DNA of 64,000 nucleotides from Brasenia schreberi (lineage: Eukaryota > Streptophyta > Magnoliopsida > Nymphaeales > Cabombaceae). Every line of letters starts with the position of its first letter. Positions within the stretch are counted from its first letter, which is position 1. The stretch lies in contig JAYKKT010000076.1 in NCBI GenBank assembly GCA_036023115.1, forward strand, positions 1,674,001 to 1,738,000, in the 5' to 3' direction. The notes below the pieces were generated by a model, which was not told the origin of the DNA, made no database searches, and saw nothing but the letters and a program-made list of their open reading frames with translations. Shown here in pieces: positions 32,013 to 44,195 of the stretch. Both the position numbers and the translations under genes were made by a program.

Positions 32013-33617
32013 GAAGCACTCATACAAGGCTTAAGGATTTCGAAAACTCTAGGGGCATCATGCATCGAGGTCTTTGGAGATTCACTCCTTGTCATAAACC
32101 AGGTTTTAAAAATTTGGCAAGTACGTAATGAGAAACTACTTCCATATCACGAGTTGGCCACTCGATTGGTCCAATCCTTCCAATCGTGTAAGCTCACACA
32201 AGTAGGAAGAGAGGACAATGGCATTGCCGATGCCCTCTCCTCCTTGGGTTCAGCCCTGAAGGTCGATCCCATTTCAGGGACCAGATCTTTGGAAATATGG
32301 CATGCGCCCCATCCATCCACACACGACTTGGATATTTGCCAAAATAACCCAGAGTCTGTTGAAAAACCCTGGTTCTATGACATAAAACAATTTTTAGAAA
32401 ATGGGGGATTCACCGAGGATGCCACATCCAAAGATAAGGCATTCATTCATAAGATTTCGACCCGATACACCATTCTGGGTGGGGTCTTATACAAAAAGAG
32501 TTTTACCGGCATTCTGCTCAGGTGTATCGACCTAGAGGAGGCTAGGATAGTGATCCACGAGTTCCACGACGGAGAATGTGGAGGTCATGTTAATGCCAAC
32601 ATGATGGCGATGAAAATACTTAGAGGGGGTTATTTTTGGTCCACCCTGAAAAGGGATTGTCACGATCATGTTAGGAAGTGTCATCCATGTCAAGTGCATG
32701 GGCACGCCATTCATATCCCTTCATCGCCATTGCATTCCGTGGTCAGCCCCTGGCCATTTACCATGTGGGCGTTTGACATTGTAGGCCCCATATTTCCGAA
32801 GGCCTCGAATGGGCATCGTTTTATTTTAGCAGCCACGGAGTATTTCTCCAAGTGGGTGGAAGCCATTTCCCTAACGAATGTAATGGGGCAACATGTGGTG
32901 GCTTTCATCCGGAGGAATATCTTGGCTCGATTTGGGGTTCCACGAGACCTTGTGTCTAATAATGGTACCCCATTCAAGAATGAGCGGATGGTCAAGTTGT
33001 GCAACACGTATCGCATAACTCACCACTTGTCCTCGCCCTACTACCCTCAAGGCAACGGCCAAGCCGAAGCCACAAACAAGACTCTCATTAGTATCATTGA
33101 GAAAACCTTAGAGAAGGGTAGGATGTGGCACGAGAAGCTGGATGAAGCCTTATGGGCTTATAGGACTTCCATCCGGACTCCCACGAATGCCACACCATTC
33201 GAATTGGTCTATGGCACAAACGCCATTATTCCCATTCATACCCAACTGCATTCATTCCATACATCCATTGCACTCGACCTCCCCCTAGAGACGCTTCAGC
33301 ATGCTAGGATGGCCGAACTAGATTTGCTAGATGAGAGGCGACTCCTTGCTATGGATCATGCTCGGGCATACCGGCAAAGAATAGCCCGACATTATAGCAA
33401 ACACATGAGACCTCGCCACTTTGAAGTGGGAGATCTGGTCTTGAAAACCATCCACCATCATGGCCCACACCCCCTAGGCAAGTGGCGCCCCAACTGGGAT
33501 GGACCCTATGTTGTACGAGCAACCACTACGAACAATTCGTATTGGTTGATCGATGTAGAAGGTAGGAATTTAGCAGATCCTATCAATATTCAATACTTAA
33601 AGAAGTATCATGTGTAG
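32008..33617 (+). pseudogene. pol of A2, segment 3 (end of aRNase H, integrase)
   Basis: Resumes at AEYEALIQGLR and runs open to LKKYHV and TAG. It carries the last two archaeal RNase H aspartates (GDS, ADALSS), the HHCC finger and the integrase core. The second integrase aspartate is changed: NNGTPF at 32958-32960 instead of DNGTPF, a G-to-A transition that should abolish catalysis. Nearby changes (YRITHHL for YGITHHF, GRMWHEK for GRRWHEK) add to the impression of decay. With segments 1 and 2 the coding length is exactly that of the intact gene. Confidence 0.93.
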
Positions 33618-34783
33618 GATCTAGATTAAATTCCTGTTTTCGAAAATTTTAAAGGGATAGCTGCCCTGAGACATGTGAATAAGGTGCAAAGGCAAGTCGT
33701 GTGACCCTAAGTGAGAGAATTCGCACTTGTGAAAGAGTGGAGTTTTCAAAATCGTGGTTACATTTCAAAATCCTCTTCTTACAAAGGAAGGCCTAGTTCA
33801 ACATAGCAAGATACTTGCAAGTAGTACGTGCTATTTCTAAATAGGCTGATCTGGAATGGATTGAGTGTAGGCTTGGGATAAGTCCTCCCCTCTTCTCTTC
33901 TCCTTCCAAAAGGAAAACAAAGGCCCAAATCAAAAGGGAATTTCCCATTTAAAATCTCTTTCCAAAAGAAAGAAACCAGAATCAAAAAGGAAAATCGATT
34001 CTCTTATGAAAAAGAGGGATTAAAGAAAAAATACTCCCAAAGGGAGACCCTCTATGAAAAAAAGGAAAAGAGGCCAAAAAGCTCAAAAAGAGCAGTTTTC
34101 CGCCTTCTATGCCTTAAACCACGGGACGCTTCAGAAGGGACCGTGGTATCTCTTCCCCATCCCTGGCTTATCCCAAGCTAAAGCATGGTTCATTTCGAAG
34201 AATCCTAAAGTAAAAATAGGATTTACTTACTTGAATTTCGTCTTGTTTGAGAATTCGACATTTCGAGTAAGGCGTAGGAATTTGAAATGAAGCTTGTTTT
34301 CTTATAAAACCTCCGCTAGATAAGCGAGTGTTAAGACTCAAACAAGGGCAAGCACGAAGAGCTCGAGATCCTTAGGATTGAGGCTCAAGACAGTTGTCCC
34401 TTTTGTAAATAGCTTTTGTAAATACGTTTTGAAAACCGAACATCGAACAGCATAGGATTTGCTCACTTGGAGCAATAGGCCTTGTAAGTCTCTAGAGTTC
34501 GACCACATCTGGTCTCTGGGAGGTCGCCACTCTTGGCACCACACCCATGTCATTTGAATTCCACGCATGGTACTTGCATGAACATGATCCCATTTAGGAC
34601 CAGATTCCATAGTAGAACCCTTTGGCGTGATATCTCCTCCTACCAGAGTTTGTAAAATTGAGATTTTGCTAAAATGGGACGATCCCATATTCTTCGTGGC
34701 TAGATCTAGGGAGACATTAAAAGGGGTGTTTGTCATCTTTGCCCTTATCCAAATCTATTTGGACAAGGCCAAAGAGGGGCATC
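33618..34783 (+). other. A2 3' noncoding region and polypurine tract
   Basis: Conserved stems as in A1 (nested stem about 34010-34055, CCACGG/CCGTGG stem about 34117-34147, pre-tract hairpin 34743-34768) and polypurine tract 34771-34783. No gene is seen. Confidence 0.85.
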
Positions 34784-37700
34784 TGTAAACACCCCGAAAT
34801 CCCACGAATTTCTCAAAATCCATCTGGTTTTATACAAGCAGCCCCAAAGGGCCATTTTGAGTTTGGAAACCCAGGAGCCTTCCAAACAACCCTGTATATA
34901 TGTTTTAAACTTTATCTTTCAAAAACATAGGATATAGCTTTTGAAAACCCTTTTTTAAAAAAAACACGTTTTGAAACCCCGAAGTGGCTTGACCCGATCA
35001 AGACAGGACCAGGAGAGCCAAGAAGAGCCCGAAACCGGAGCACCTGTCAAGCCCGGCGCAGCAACTCTTGTATCTGATTCACACCCCAGGATCTCGAACG
35101 TCCAAGACCCTGTTCTTACCAAAATATCATTTAAAGTCATCTCCGGAGGGCAGAAACGGAGGCGGACGACCATGTTGGCGAAGACCCAACGCAGACGGAG
35201 TACTGATGCTGTTAGGCCCCGCACGAATCGTCCGTTTCGAACCCAGCTCGAAGGAGTCAGAGTTCAGTTTGGATGGGATCTGGACCATATATATCCAGAT
35301 TCCAATCCAAACCCATACGTGGACTTGGATTTGGATTTGAATCCAGAGATCCAATCCAATATCCATATCCATGGCCCACATCACCTTCTCATAAATGGAG
35401 GTGGGGCCCACTTGAGTTTCACGTGGGATATTGGGCATGAGAGAGAGTGGGGTTGAAAAATATCAAGAGTGTTGTATTAAGCTTGACTTGTGTGTCAAGT
35501 TTGGGTTAATCATGTGGGTTAGCCTAATTGAGTGGGTTTATGCTTGTAATTAGCTAAAACCTAACCTAGGGCTGCACCAACATGGGGTGATCAAGGTCTA
35601 TGGGCCATGCTAAGGGAGCTCCTTCACCTAAACCTAGCCCAAAATGCCTAAACCTAGCCTAAACCCCTAATCCACCCCTAATCTGAACCTAATCACCTAA
35701 CCCACTTCCCTAATCCCGTCCTAATCCCAACCTAATCACCTAACCCACTTCCCTAATCCTTCCCTAAACCTAGATTAATTTCCCTAATCCTAGCCTAAAC
35801 CTAGCCTAATCACCTAACCTAGCTCACTAAACCTCACCCTAAAACCCAACCACCTAACCTAGCCCTAAACCCCTAAACCACCCTTAGCCCACGATTTACC
35901 CAAACCCCTAGTTTTAAAATATCTGGCCCAACCCCTTCCAGCCCCCCTTATCTATATACCACCCTACCTAAACCACCTAACCACTACCCACAACCCAGCC
36001 CTAACCGACCTACCCATCCCCTATTTAAACCCCCCTCCTTGTGGGCGGGTTTTCCAAATGGGAACCACTCTCTCACCCAGTCGGGCCCTCTCCTTCTCCC
36101 TTCTCTCACCCAGCCGGGACCACTCCCCACCTCCGCCTGCTCCATTTGCTCCACCAGCCACCACCTGCACCGCCACCTTCCCTCTTCCATCCACCACCAC
36201 CATTTGCCCAGCCGGACGCCATCACCTCCACCCAACCGAACCAGCCGACTGCCACCTGCCCGCCACCTTCCCACTTCATCCGCCACCTCTCCCCATTCGG
36301 TAAGTACCCTGCACCTTACCTAGCCCCCTTCTCTACCACCTCTCCACTCTTAGCTACCCATCCTACCTTCATCTCAGCCCCTTTTCCACCACCATTTTAA
36401 CCTAGCCGAACCTAGTATAACCCAAGCTGCCGGCGACTTCCTAGCCATCATCTCCTATTCGGCTTTCCCACCAGCTCACCTTCTAGGTCCAGCTTCCCTA
36501 AACTCTCAACTCCCCTAGTGACCCTAAGAACCCGCTCATTCAGCCCCTTTAAACCCCCTACTTTGAGGCAACATCTACTTGCCACCGGCCACCTTCGAGG
36601 CGCCTATCCCGCGCCCCACTTGCAGCCGGCCAGCACTTTTAATCACCTACCTTCGCGGAGCTCCCACTTGCAGCCCAAAGCCAAGTCCACGCCCAAGCAA
36701 GACCTCTACGGACCAGCTACTCGTAAGTGTCTAAACTCGGTCTTTAGTCGTACACTTGCTTGAGATTCAATTTGATACGGGGTTGTAATAACGGAGCGTA
36801 GTCTCCCCCCGCTTGTAATAACGTGGCTTGGCACAACCACACACGTGCACCCTCTTAGTCGTGCACGATTTTTAACACACACGGGCCTAATCAGCCCCTA
36901 ATATATAAGTTTATATATATACTTTCATTTTCGAAGGGTTTTGTTTAAGTTGGGTGCGTAGTCTTTCAATTCAAGCGCACTCACACACATTGAGCTTTCG
37001 CTCTTAGTTGAAAGACCCAAGTAAGGGCCGACCTATACTATTTGGGTTTCATTTCTTGTCGTGTGAGTAAGTCTTTCAATTCAAGCACACTCACACACAT
37101 TGAGCTTTCGCTCTTAGTTGAAAGACCCAAGTAAGGGCCGACCTATACTATTTGGGTTTAATTTCATGTCGTGTGAGTAAGTCTTTCAATTCAAGCACTT
37201 TCACACACATTGAGCCTTCGCTCTTACTCCCAAGACCTTAGTAAAGGCCTTATTGCAGTTATATTTGGGTTTCATTCATGTCGTGTGTGTAGTACTTCAA
37301 TTCAAGCACTCTCACACACATTGAGCCTTCGCTCTTACTCCCAAGACCTTAATCAAGGCCATACTGCAATTTATATTTGGGTTTAATTTTATGTCGTGTG
37401 TGTAAGTCTTTCAATTCAAGCACGCACCCACATTGAGCCTTCGCTCTTATTTGCAAGACCCGAGTAAGGGCTCATATACATAAGATATATACATATCTCC
37501 CTTCGGTTATTTCCTTTCGGTTATTTCCCTTTGGTTATTTCCCTTCTGTTATTTCCCTTCAGTATTGTCTTTACATTTCGGGTTTTCCCTTTGGAGTAGC
37601 GTGAGTTTGCATTGCATCTACGCCATACCACGAGGTAGGACGCATATTGCATCGAAGCAAGCCCCGCTCGAATTCGCCCATGTAGTGGAGTGTTCATAAC

Positions 37701-38076
37701 ACACAAACTAGGTGGCCCGAAAAGGGATAAAAGAAAAGACTTAGGCACGTGCAAATCCACGTGATCTAAAATATGCAATCGCATCTTAAAGACCCGAAAT
37801 AGACACCTCAAACCGCTTCATGGACTTTCTCCCCAAAACTCGATTTTTGCAAAAGCGTACAGACTGACCCTTGCGCATCGGTGCAAGAAGGTCTGCGACG
37901 ACAAGAGCTTACTTGCTCACAGTCGCCACGTTTAGAAGTCAGTGTTAAATATATCTTCGCTAGCTTAAGTAAGCTAGCTGGCACGCCCTATTTGTATACA
38001 TAGGCCTTAGACACACGAGAAGATCCACTCCAAGCCCCGAAAGAGGCGAAGAGGCGGGGATTTTCGCGCGTCTACA
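34784..38076 (+). repeat. 3' LTR of A2
   Basis: 3293 bp, TGTAAACACC to GTCTACA. Five ~110-bp repeat units (about 36960-37450). The mid-leader around 36058-36300 differs from the A1 and A3 versions. Confidence 0.94.
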
Positions 38077-39744
38077 ACCATCACCAGATCTCCATTAAGG
38101 GGCAAGCCCTAGCAGATTACGTGGCTGAATTCCCCTTAGAAGACGCATATCCCACTCTTGTCGAAATGCCTGATGAAGGCATATTGCAAAACCATTTTCA
38201 AAACCACATTTTGGTAAATTCTTTCGAAAACCAAGTGTGGAAGATGCACTTCGATGGGGCACGAAACCAACGAGGGGCTGGTGCTGGGGTCATCCTAATC
38301 TCCCCTGAAAAGGGCGAGATTCCCATAGTAGTCCGCTTAGATTTCGAATGTTCCAACAACGTAGCAGAGTATGAAGCACTCATACAAGGCTTAAGGATTT
38401 CGAAAACTCTTGGGGCATCATGCATCGAGGTCTTTGGAGATTCGCTCCTTGTCATAAACCAGGTTTTGAAAATTTGGCAAGTACGTAATGAGAAACTACT
38501 TCCATATCACGAGTTGGCCACTCGATTGGTCCAATCCTTCCAGTCGTGTAAACTCACACACATAGGAAGAGAGGACAATGGCATCGCCGATGCCCTCTCC
38601 TCCTTGGGTTCAGCCCTGAAGGTCGATCCCATTTCAGGGACCAGATCTTTGGAAATATGGCATGCGCCCCACCCATCCACACACGACTTAGATATTTGCC
38701 AAAACAACCCAGAGTCTATTGAAAAACCCTGGTTTTATGACATAAAACAATTTTTAGAAAATGGGGGATTTACCGAGGATGCCACATCCAAAGATAAGGC
38801 ATTCATTCGTAAGATTTCAACCCGATACACCATTCTGGGTGGGGTCTTATATAAAAAAAGTTTTACCGGCATCCTGCTTAGGTGTATCGACCTAGAGGAG
38901 GCTAGGATAGTGATGCATGAGTTCCACAATGGAGAATGTGGAGGTCATGTAAATGCCAACATGATGGCAATGAAAATACTTAGAGGGGGCTATTTTTGGT
39001 CCACCCTGAAAAAGGATTGTCACGATCATGTTAGGAAGTGTCATCCATGTCAAGTGCATGGGCACGCCATTCATATCCCTTCATCGCCATTGCATTCCGT
39101 GGTCAGCCCCTGGCCATTTACCATGTGGGCGTTTGACATTGTAGGCCCAATATTTCCAAAGGCCTCGAATGGGCATCGATTTATTTTAGCAGCCACGGAG
39201 TATTTCTCCAAGTGGGTGGAAGCCATTTCCCTAACCAATGTAATGGGGCAACATGTGGTGGCTTTCATCCGGAGGAATATCTTGGCTCGATTTGGGGTTC
39301 CACGAGACCTTGTGTTTGATAATGGTACCCCATTCAAGAACGAGCGGATGGTTAAGTTGTGCAACATGTATGGCATAACTCACCACTTCTCCTCGCCCTA
39401 CTACCCTCAAGGCAACGGCCAAGCCGAAGCTACAAACAAGACTCTCATTAGTATTATTGAGAAAACCTTAGAGAAGGGTAGGACGTGGCACGAGAAGCTG
39501 GATGAAGCCTTATGGGCTTATAGGACTTCCATCCGGACTCCCACGAATGCCACACCATTCGAATTGGTCTATGGCACAAACGCGATTCTTCCCATTCATA
39601 CTCAACTGCATTCATTCCATACATCCATAGCACTCGACCTCCCCCTAGAGACGCTCCAGCATGCTAGGATGGTCGAACTAGACTTGCTAGATGAGAGGCG
39701 ACTCCTTGCCATGGATCATGCTCGTGCATACCGGCAAAGGATAG
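38077..39744 (+). pseudogene. pol of A0, segment (RNase H to integrase)
   Basis: Starts inside KYHHQIS of the first RNase H, where A2 is inserted, and runs open through the archaeal-type RNase H (HFDGARN, AEYEAL, GDS, ADALSS), the HHCC finger, the integrase core (DIVGP, DNGTPF, GNGQAEA all present) to RQRI, where A4 interrupts it in the opposite orientation. Translation would end at 39749. There are no internal stops. Differences from A3 and A4 include LVFDNG for LVSDNG and ARMVELD for ARMAELD. Confidence 0.93.
39740..39744 (+). repeat. TSD GATAG, left copy (A4)
   Basis: Duplicated at 54289-54293. Confidence 0.95.
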
Positions 39745-42700
39745 TGTAGACGCGCGAAAAATCCCCGCCTCTTCGCCTCTTTCGTGGCTTGGAGTGGATC
39801 TTATCGTGCGTCTAAGGCCTATGTATACGAATAGGGCGTGCCAGCTAGCTTACTTAAGCTAGCGAAGATATACTTAACACTGACTTCTAAACGTGGCGAC
39901 TGTGAGCAAGTGAGCTCTTGTCGTCGCAGACCTTCTTGCACCGATGCGCAAGGGTCAGTCTGTACGCTTTTGCAAAAAATCGAGTTTTGGGGAGAAAGTC
40001 TACGAAACGGTTTTGAGGTGTCTATTTCGGGTCTTTAAGATGCGATTGCATGTTTTAGATCACGTGGATTTGCACGTGCCTAAGTCTTTTCTTTTATCCC
40101 CTTTTGGGTCGCCTAGTTTGTGTGTTATGAACACTCCACTACATGGGCGAATTCGAGCGGGGGTTGCTTCGATGCAATATGCGTCCTACCTCGTGGTATG
40201 GCGTAGATGCAATGCAAACTCACGCTACTCCGAAGGGAAAACCCGAAATGTAAAGGCAGTACTGAAGGGAAATAACAGAAGGGAAATAACCGAAGGGAAA
40301 TAACCGAAGGGAAATAACCGAAGGGAAATATGTATATATCTTATGTATATGAGCCCTTACTCGGGTCTTGCAAATAAGAGCGAAGGCTCAATGTGGGTGC
40401 GTGCTTGAATTGAAAGACTTACACACACGACATGAAATTAAACCCAAATATAAATTGCAGTATGGCCTTGACTAAGGTCTTGGGAGTAAGAGCGAAGGCT
40501 CAATGTGTGTGAGAGTGCTTGAATTGAAGTACTACACACACGACATAAATGAAACCCAAATATAACTGCAATAAGGCCTTTACTAAGGTCTTGGGAGTAA
40601 GAGCGAAGGCTCAATGTGTGTGAAAGTGCTTGAATTGAAAGACTTACTCACACGACAAGAAATAAAACCCAAATAGTATAGGTCGGCCCTTACTTGGGTC
40701 TTTCAAATAAGAGTGAAAGCTCAATGTGTGTGAGAGTGTTTAAATTGAAAGACTTACTCACACGACATGAAATGAAACCCAAATAGTATAGGTCGGCCCT
40801 TACTTGGGTCTTTCAAATAAGAGCGAAAGCTCAATGTGTGTGAGAGTGTTTAAATTGAAAGACAACACACCCAACTTAAACAAAACCCTTCGGAAATGAA
40901 ATATATACGTACACTTATATATTAGGGGCTGATTAGGCCCGTGTGTGTTCAAAATTGTGCACGACTAAGAGAGTGCACGTGTGTGGTTGTGCCAAGCCAC
41001 GTTATTACAAGCGGGGGGAGACTATGCTCCGTTATTACAACCCCGTATCAAATTGAATTTCAAGCAAGTGTATGACTAAAGACCGAGTTTAGACACTTAC
41101 GAGTAGCTGGTCCGTAGAGGTCTTGCTTGAGCGTGGCCTTGGCTTTGGGCTGCAAACGGGAGCTCCGCGAAGGTATGTGCTCAAGGGTGCTGGCCGGCTG
41201 CAAATGGGGCGCGGGATGGACGCCTCGAAGGGGACCGGTGGCAAGTGGGCGACGCCTCCAAGTAGGGAGTTTAGAGTGGCTGACTAAGTGGGTCTTAGGG
41301 TCACTAGGGAAGTTAGGGACTTAGGGAAAACTGGCCCTAAAAGGTGAGTTAGTGGGAAGGCCAAATAGGGCACCTAGGGGGGTCGGCCGAATGGGAGATG
41401 ATGGCTAGGTAGTGGCCAGCCACTTGGGCTATCCTAGGTTCGGCTAGGCTTAGATGGTGGCAGCAAAGAGGTTGAGCTAAGGGGAAGATGGGTGGCTAAG
41501 AGCGGAGAGGTGGTAGAGAGTGGCTTTGAGGGAGTTAGGGGGACTTACCGAATGGGGAGGAGTGGCGGATGGAGTGGGAGAGTGGCGGGCAGGTAGCTGT
41601 CGGCTGGTGGAGTTGGGGGAAGATGGTGGTGTCCGGCTGGGGGGCAGTGGTGGTGGACGGAAGAGGGAAGGTGGCGGAGCAGGTGGCGGCTGGTGGAGGA
41701 GCTGGAGCTGCTGGGGAGTGGTCACGGCTGGATGGAAGATGGAAGAAGGAGAGGGCGGCTGGGAGTGTAGAGTGGTTCCCCCTTTTAAAACCCGCCCACA
41801 ATGAGGGGGGTTTAAATAGGGGATGGGTAGGTCGGTTAGGGCTGGGTTGTGGGTAGTGGTTAGGTGGTTTAGGTAGGGTAGTATGTAGATAAGGTGGGTT
41901 GGATGGGGTTGGGCCAGATATTTTAAAACTAGGGGTTTGGGAAAATCGTGGGCTAAGGGTGGTTTGGGGGTTTAGGGCTAGGTTAGGTGGTTGGGTTTTA
42001 GGGTGAGGTTTAGTGAGCTAGGTTAGGTGGTTTAGGCTAGGTTTAGGGAAATTAATCTAGGTTTAGGGAAGGATTAGGGAAGTGGGTTAGGTGATTAGGT
42101 TGGGATTAGGCCGGGATTAGGGAAGTGGGTTAGGTGATTAGGTTCAGATTAGGGGTTTAGGCTAGGTTTAGGCATTTTGGGTTAGGTTTAGGTGAAGGAG
42201 CTCCCTTAGCATGGCCCATAGACCTTGATCACCCCATGTTGGTGCAGCCCTAGGTTAGGTTTTAGCTAATTACAAGCTTAAACCCACTCAATTAGGCTAA
42301 CCCACATGATTAACCCAAACTTGACACACAAGTCAAGCTTAATACAACACTCTTGATATTTTTCACCCCCACTCTCTCTCATGCCCAATATCCCACGTGA
42401 ATTTCAAGTGGGCCCCACCTCCATTTATGAGAAGGTGATGTGGGCCATGGATATGGATATTGGATTGGATCTCTGGATCCAAATCCGAATCCAAGTCCAC
42501 CTATGGGTTTGGATTGGAATCTGGATATATATGGTCCAGATCCAATCCAAACTGAACTCTGACTCCTTCGAGCTGGGTTCGAAACGGACGATTCGTGTGG
42601 GGCCTGACAGCATCAGTACTCCGTCTGCGTTGGGTCTTCGCCAACATAGTCGTCCGCCTCCGTTTCTGCCTTCCGGAGATGACTTCAAATGCTATTTTGA

Positions 42701-43025
42701 TAAGAACAGGGTCTTGGACGTTCGAGATCCTGGGGTGTGAATCAGATGCAAGAGTTGCTACGCCGGGCTCGACAGGTGCTCCGGTTCCGGGCTCTTCTTG
42801 GCTCTCCTGGTCCTGTCTTGATCGGGCCAAGCCACTTCGGGGTTTCAAAACATGTTTTAAAAGGGTTTTCAAAAGCTATATGTTTTTGAAAAATAAAGTT
42901 TAAAACATATATACAGGGTTTGTTTGGAAGGCTCCTGGGTTTCCAAACTCAAAAATGGCCCTTTGGGGCTGCTTGTATAAAACCAGATTTGTTTAAGAAA
43001 TTCGTGGGATTTCGGGGTGTTTACA
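39745..43025 (-). repeat. 3' LTR of A4
   Basis: Reads TGTAGACGCG...GTGTTTACA on the plus strand. Candidate TATA (reverse) at 41811-41818. It has one more 14-bp repeat unit and lacks an 11-bp insertion compared with the other LTR. Confidence 0.95.
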
Positions 43026-44195
43026 GATGCCCCTCTTTGGCCTTGTCCAAATAGATTTGGATAAGGGCAAAGATGACAAACACCCCTTTTAATGTCTCCC
43101 TAGATCTAGCCACGAAGAATATGGGATCGTCCCATTTTAACAAAATCTCAATTTTACAAACTCTGGTAGGAGGAGATATCACGCCAAAGGGTTATACTAT
43201 GGAATCTGGTCCTAAATGGGATCATGTTCATGCAAGTACCATGCGTGGAATGCAGATGACATGGTTGTGGTGCCAAGAGTGGCGACCTCCCAGAGACCAG
43301 GTGTGGTCGGACTCTAGAGACTTACAAGGCCTTCTGCTCCAAGTGAGCAAAAACCCTATGCTGTTCGATGTTCGGTTTTTAAAACTTATTTACAAAACTA
43401 TTTACAAAAGGGACAACTGTCTTGAGCCTCGATCCTAAGGATCTCGAGCTCTTCGTGCTTGCTTTTGTTTGAGTCTTAACACTCGCTTATCTAGCGGAGG
43501 TTTTATAAGAAAACAAGCTTCATTTCAAATTCCTACGCCTTACTCGAAAGGTCGAATTCTCAAACAAGATGAAATTCAAGTAAGTAAATCCTATTTTTAC
43601 TTTAGGATTCCTCGAAATGAACCATGCTTTAGCTTGGGATAAGCCAGGGATGGGAAAGAGATACCACGGTCCCTTCTGAAGCGTCCCGTGGTTTAAGGCA
43701 TAGAAGGCGGAAAACTGCTCTTTTTGAGCTTTTTGGCCTCTTTTTCCTTTTTTTTCATAGAGGGTCTCCCTTTGGGAGTATTTTTTCTTTAATCCCTCTT
43801 TTCATAAGAGAATCGATTTTTCTTTTTCAAGTCTGGTTTCTTTCTTTTGGAAAGAGACTTTAAATGGGAAATTCCCTTTTGATTTGGGCCTTTGTTTTCC
43901 TTTTGGAAGGAGAAGAGAAGAGGGGAGGACTTATCCCAAGCCTACACTCGATCCATTCCAGATCAGCCTATTTAGAAATAGCACGTACTACTTGCAAGTA
44001 TCTTGCTATGTTGAACTAGGCCTTTCTTTGTAAGATGAAGGATTTTGAAATGCCACCACGATTTTGAAAACTCCACTTTTTCATAAGTGTGAATTCTCTC
44101 ACTTAGGGTCACATGAGTTGCTTTTGCACCTTATTCACATGTCTCAGGGCAGCTATCCCTCTAAAATTTTCGAAAACTGGAATTTAATCCAGATC
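43026..44195 (-). other. A4 3' noncoding region and polypurine tract
   Basis: Polypurine tract at 43038-43026 and pre-tract hairpin at 43066-43041 (minus strand); the two conserved stems lie near 43663-43692 and 43758-43802. No gene is seen. Confidence 0.85.

Larger units (their letters stand above)
9968..38076 (+). mobile_element. A2: Tat-lineage element, interrupted by A1, a solo B LTR and A3
   Basis: A2's own DNA in the window is 9968-13781, 17115-17635 and 32008-38076. Its 5' LTR and gag start are off the left edge beyond A1. Removing the B LTR and A3, with one TSD copy each, joins pol to exactly 3687 nt, the length of the intact pol of A3 and A4, which confirms the nest. A2 sits in the RNase H region of A0; its right TSD copy should be ACCAT (38077-38081). 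Confidence 0.93.
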
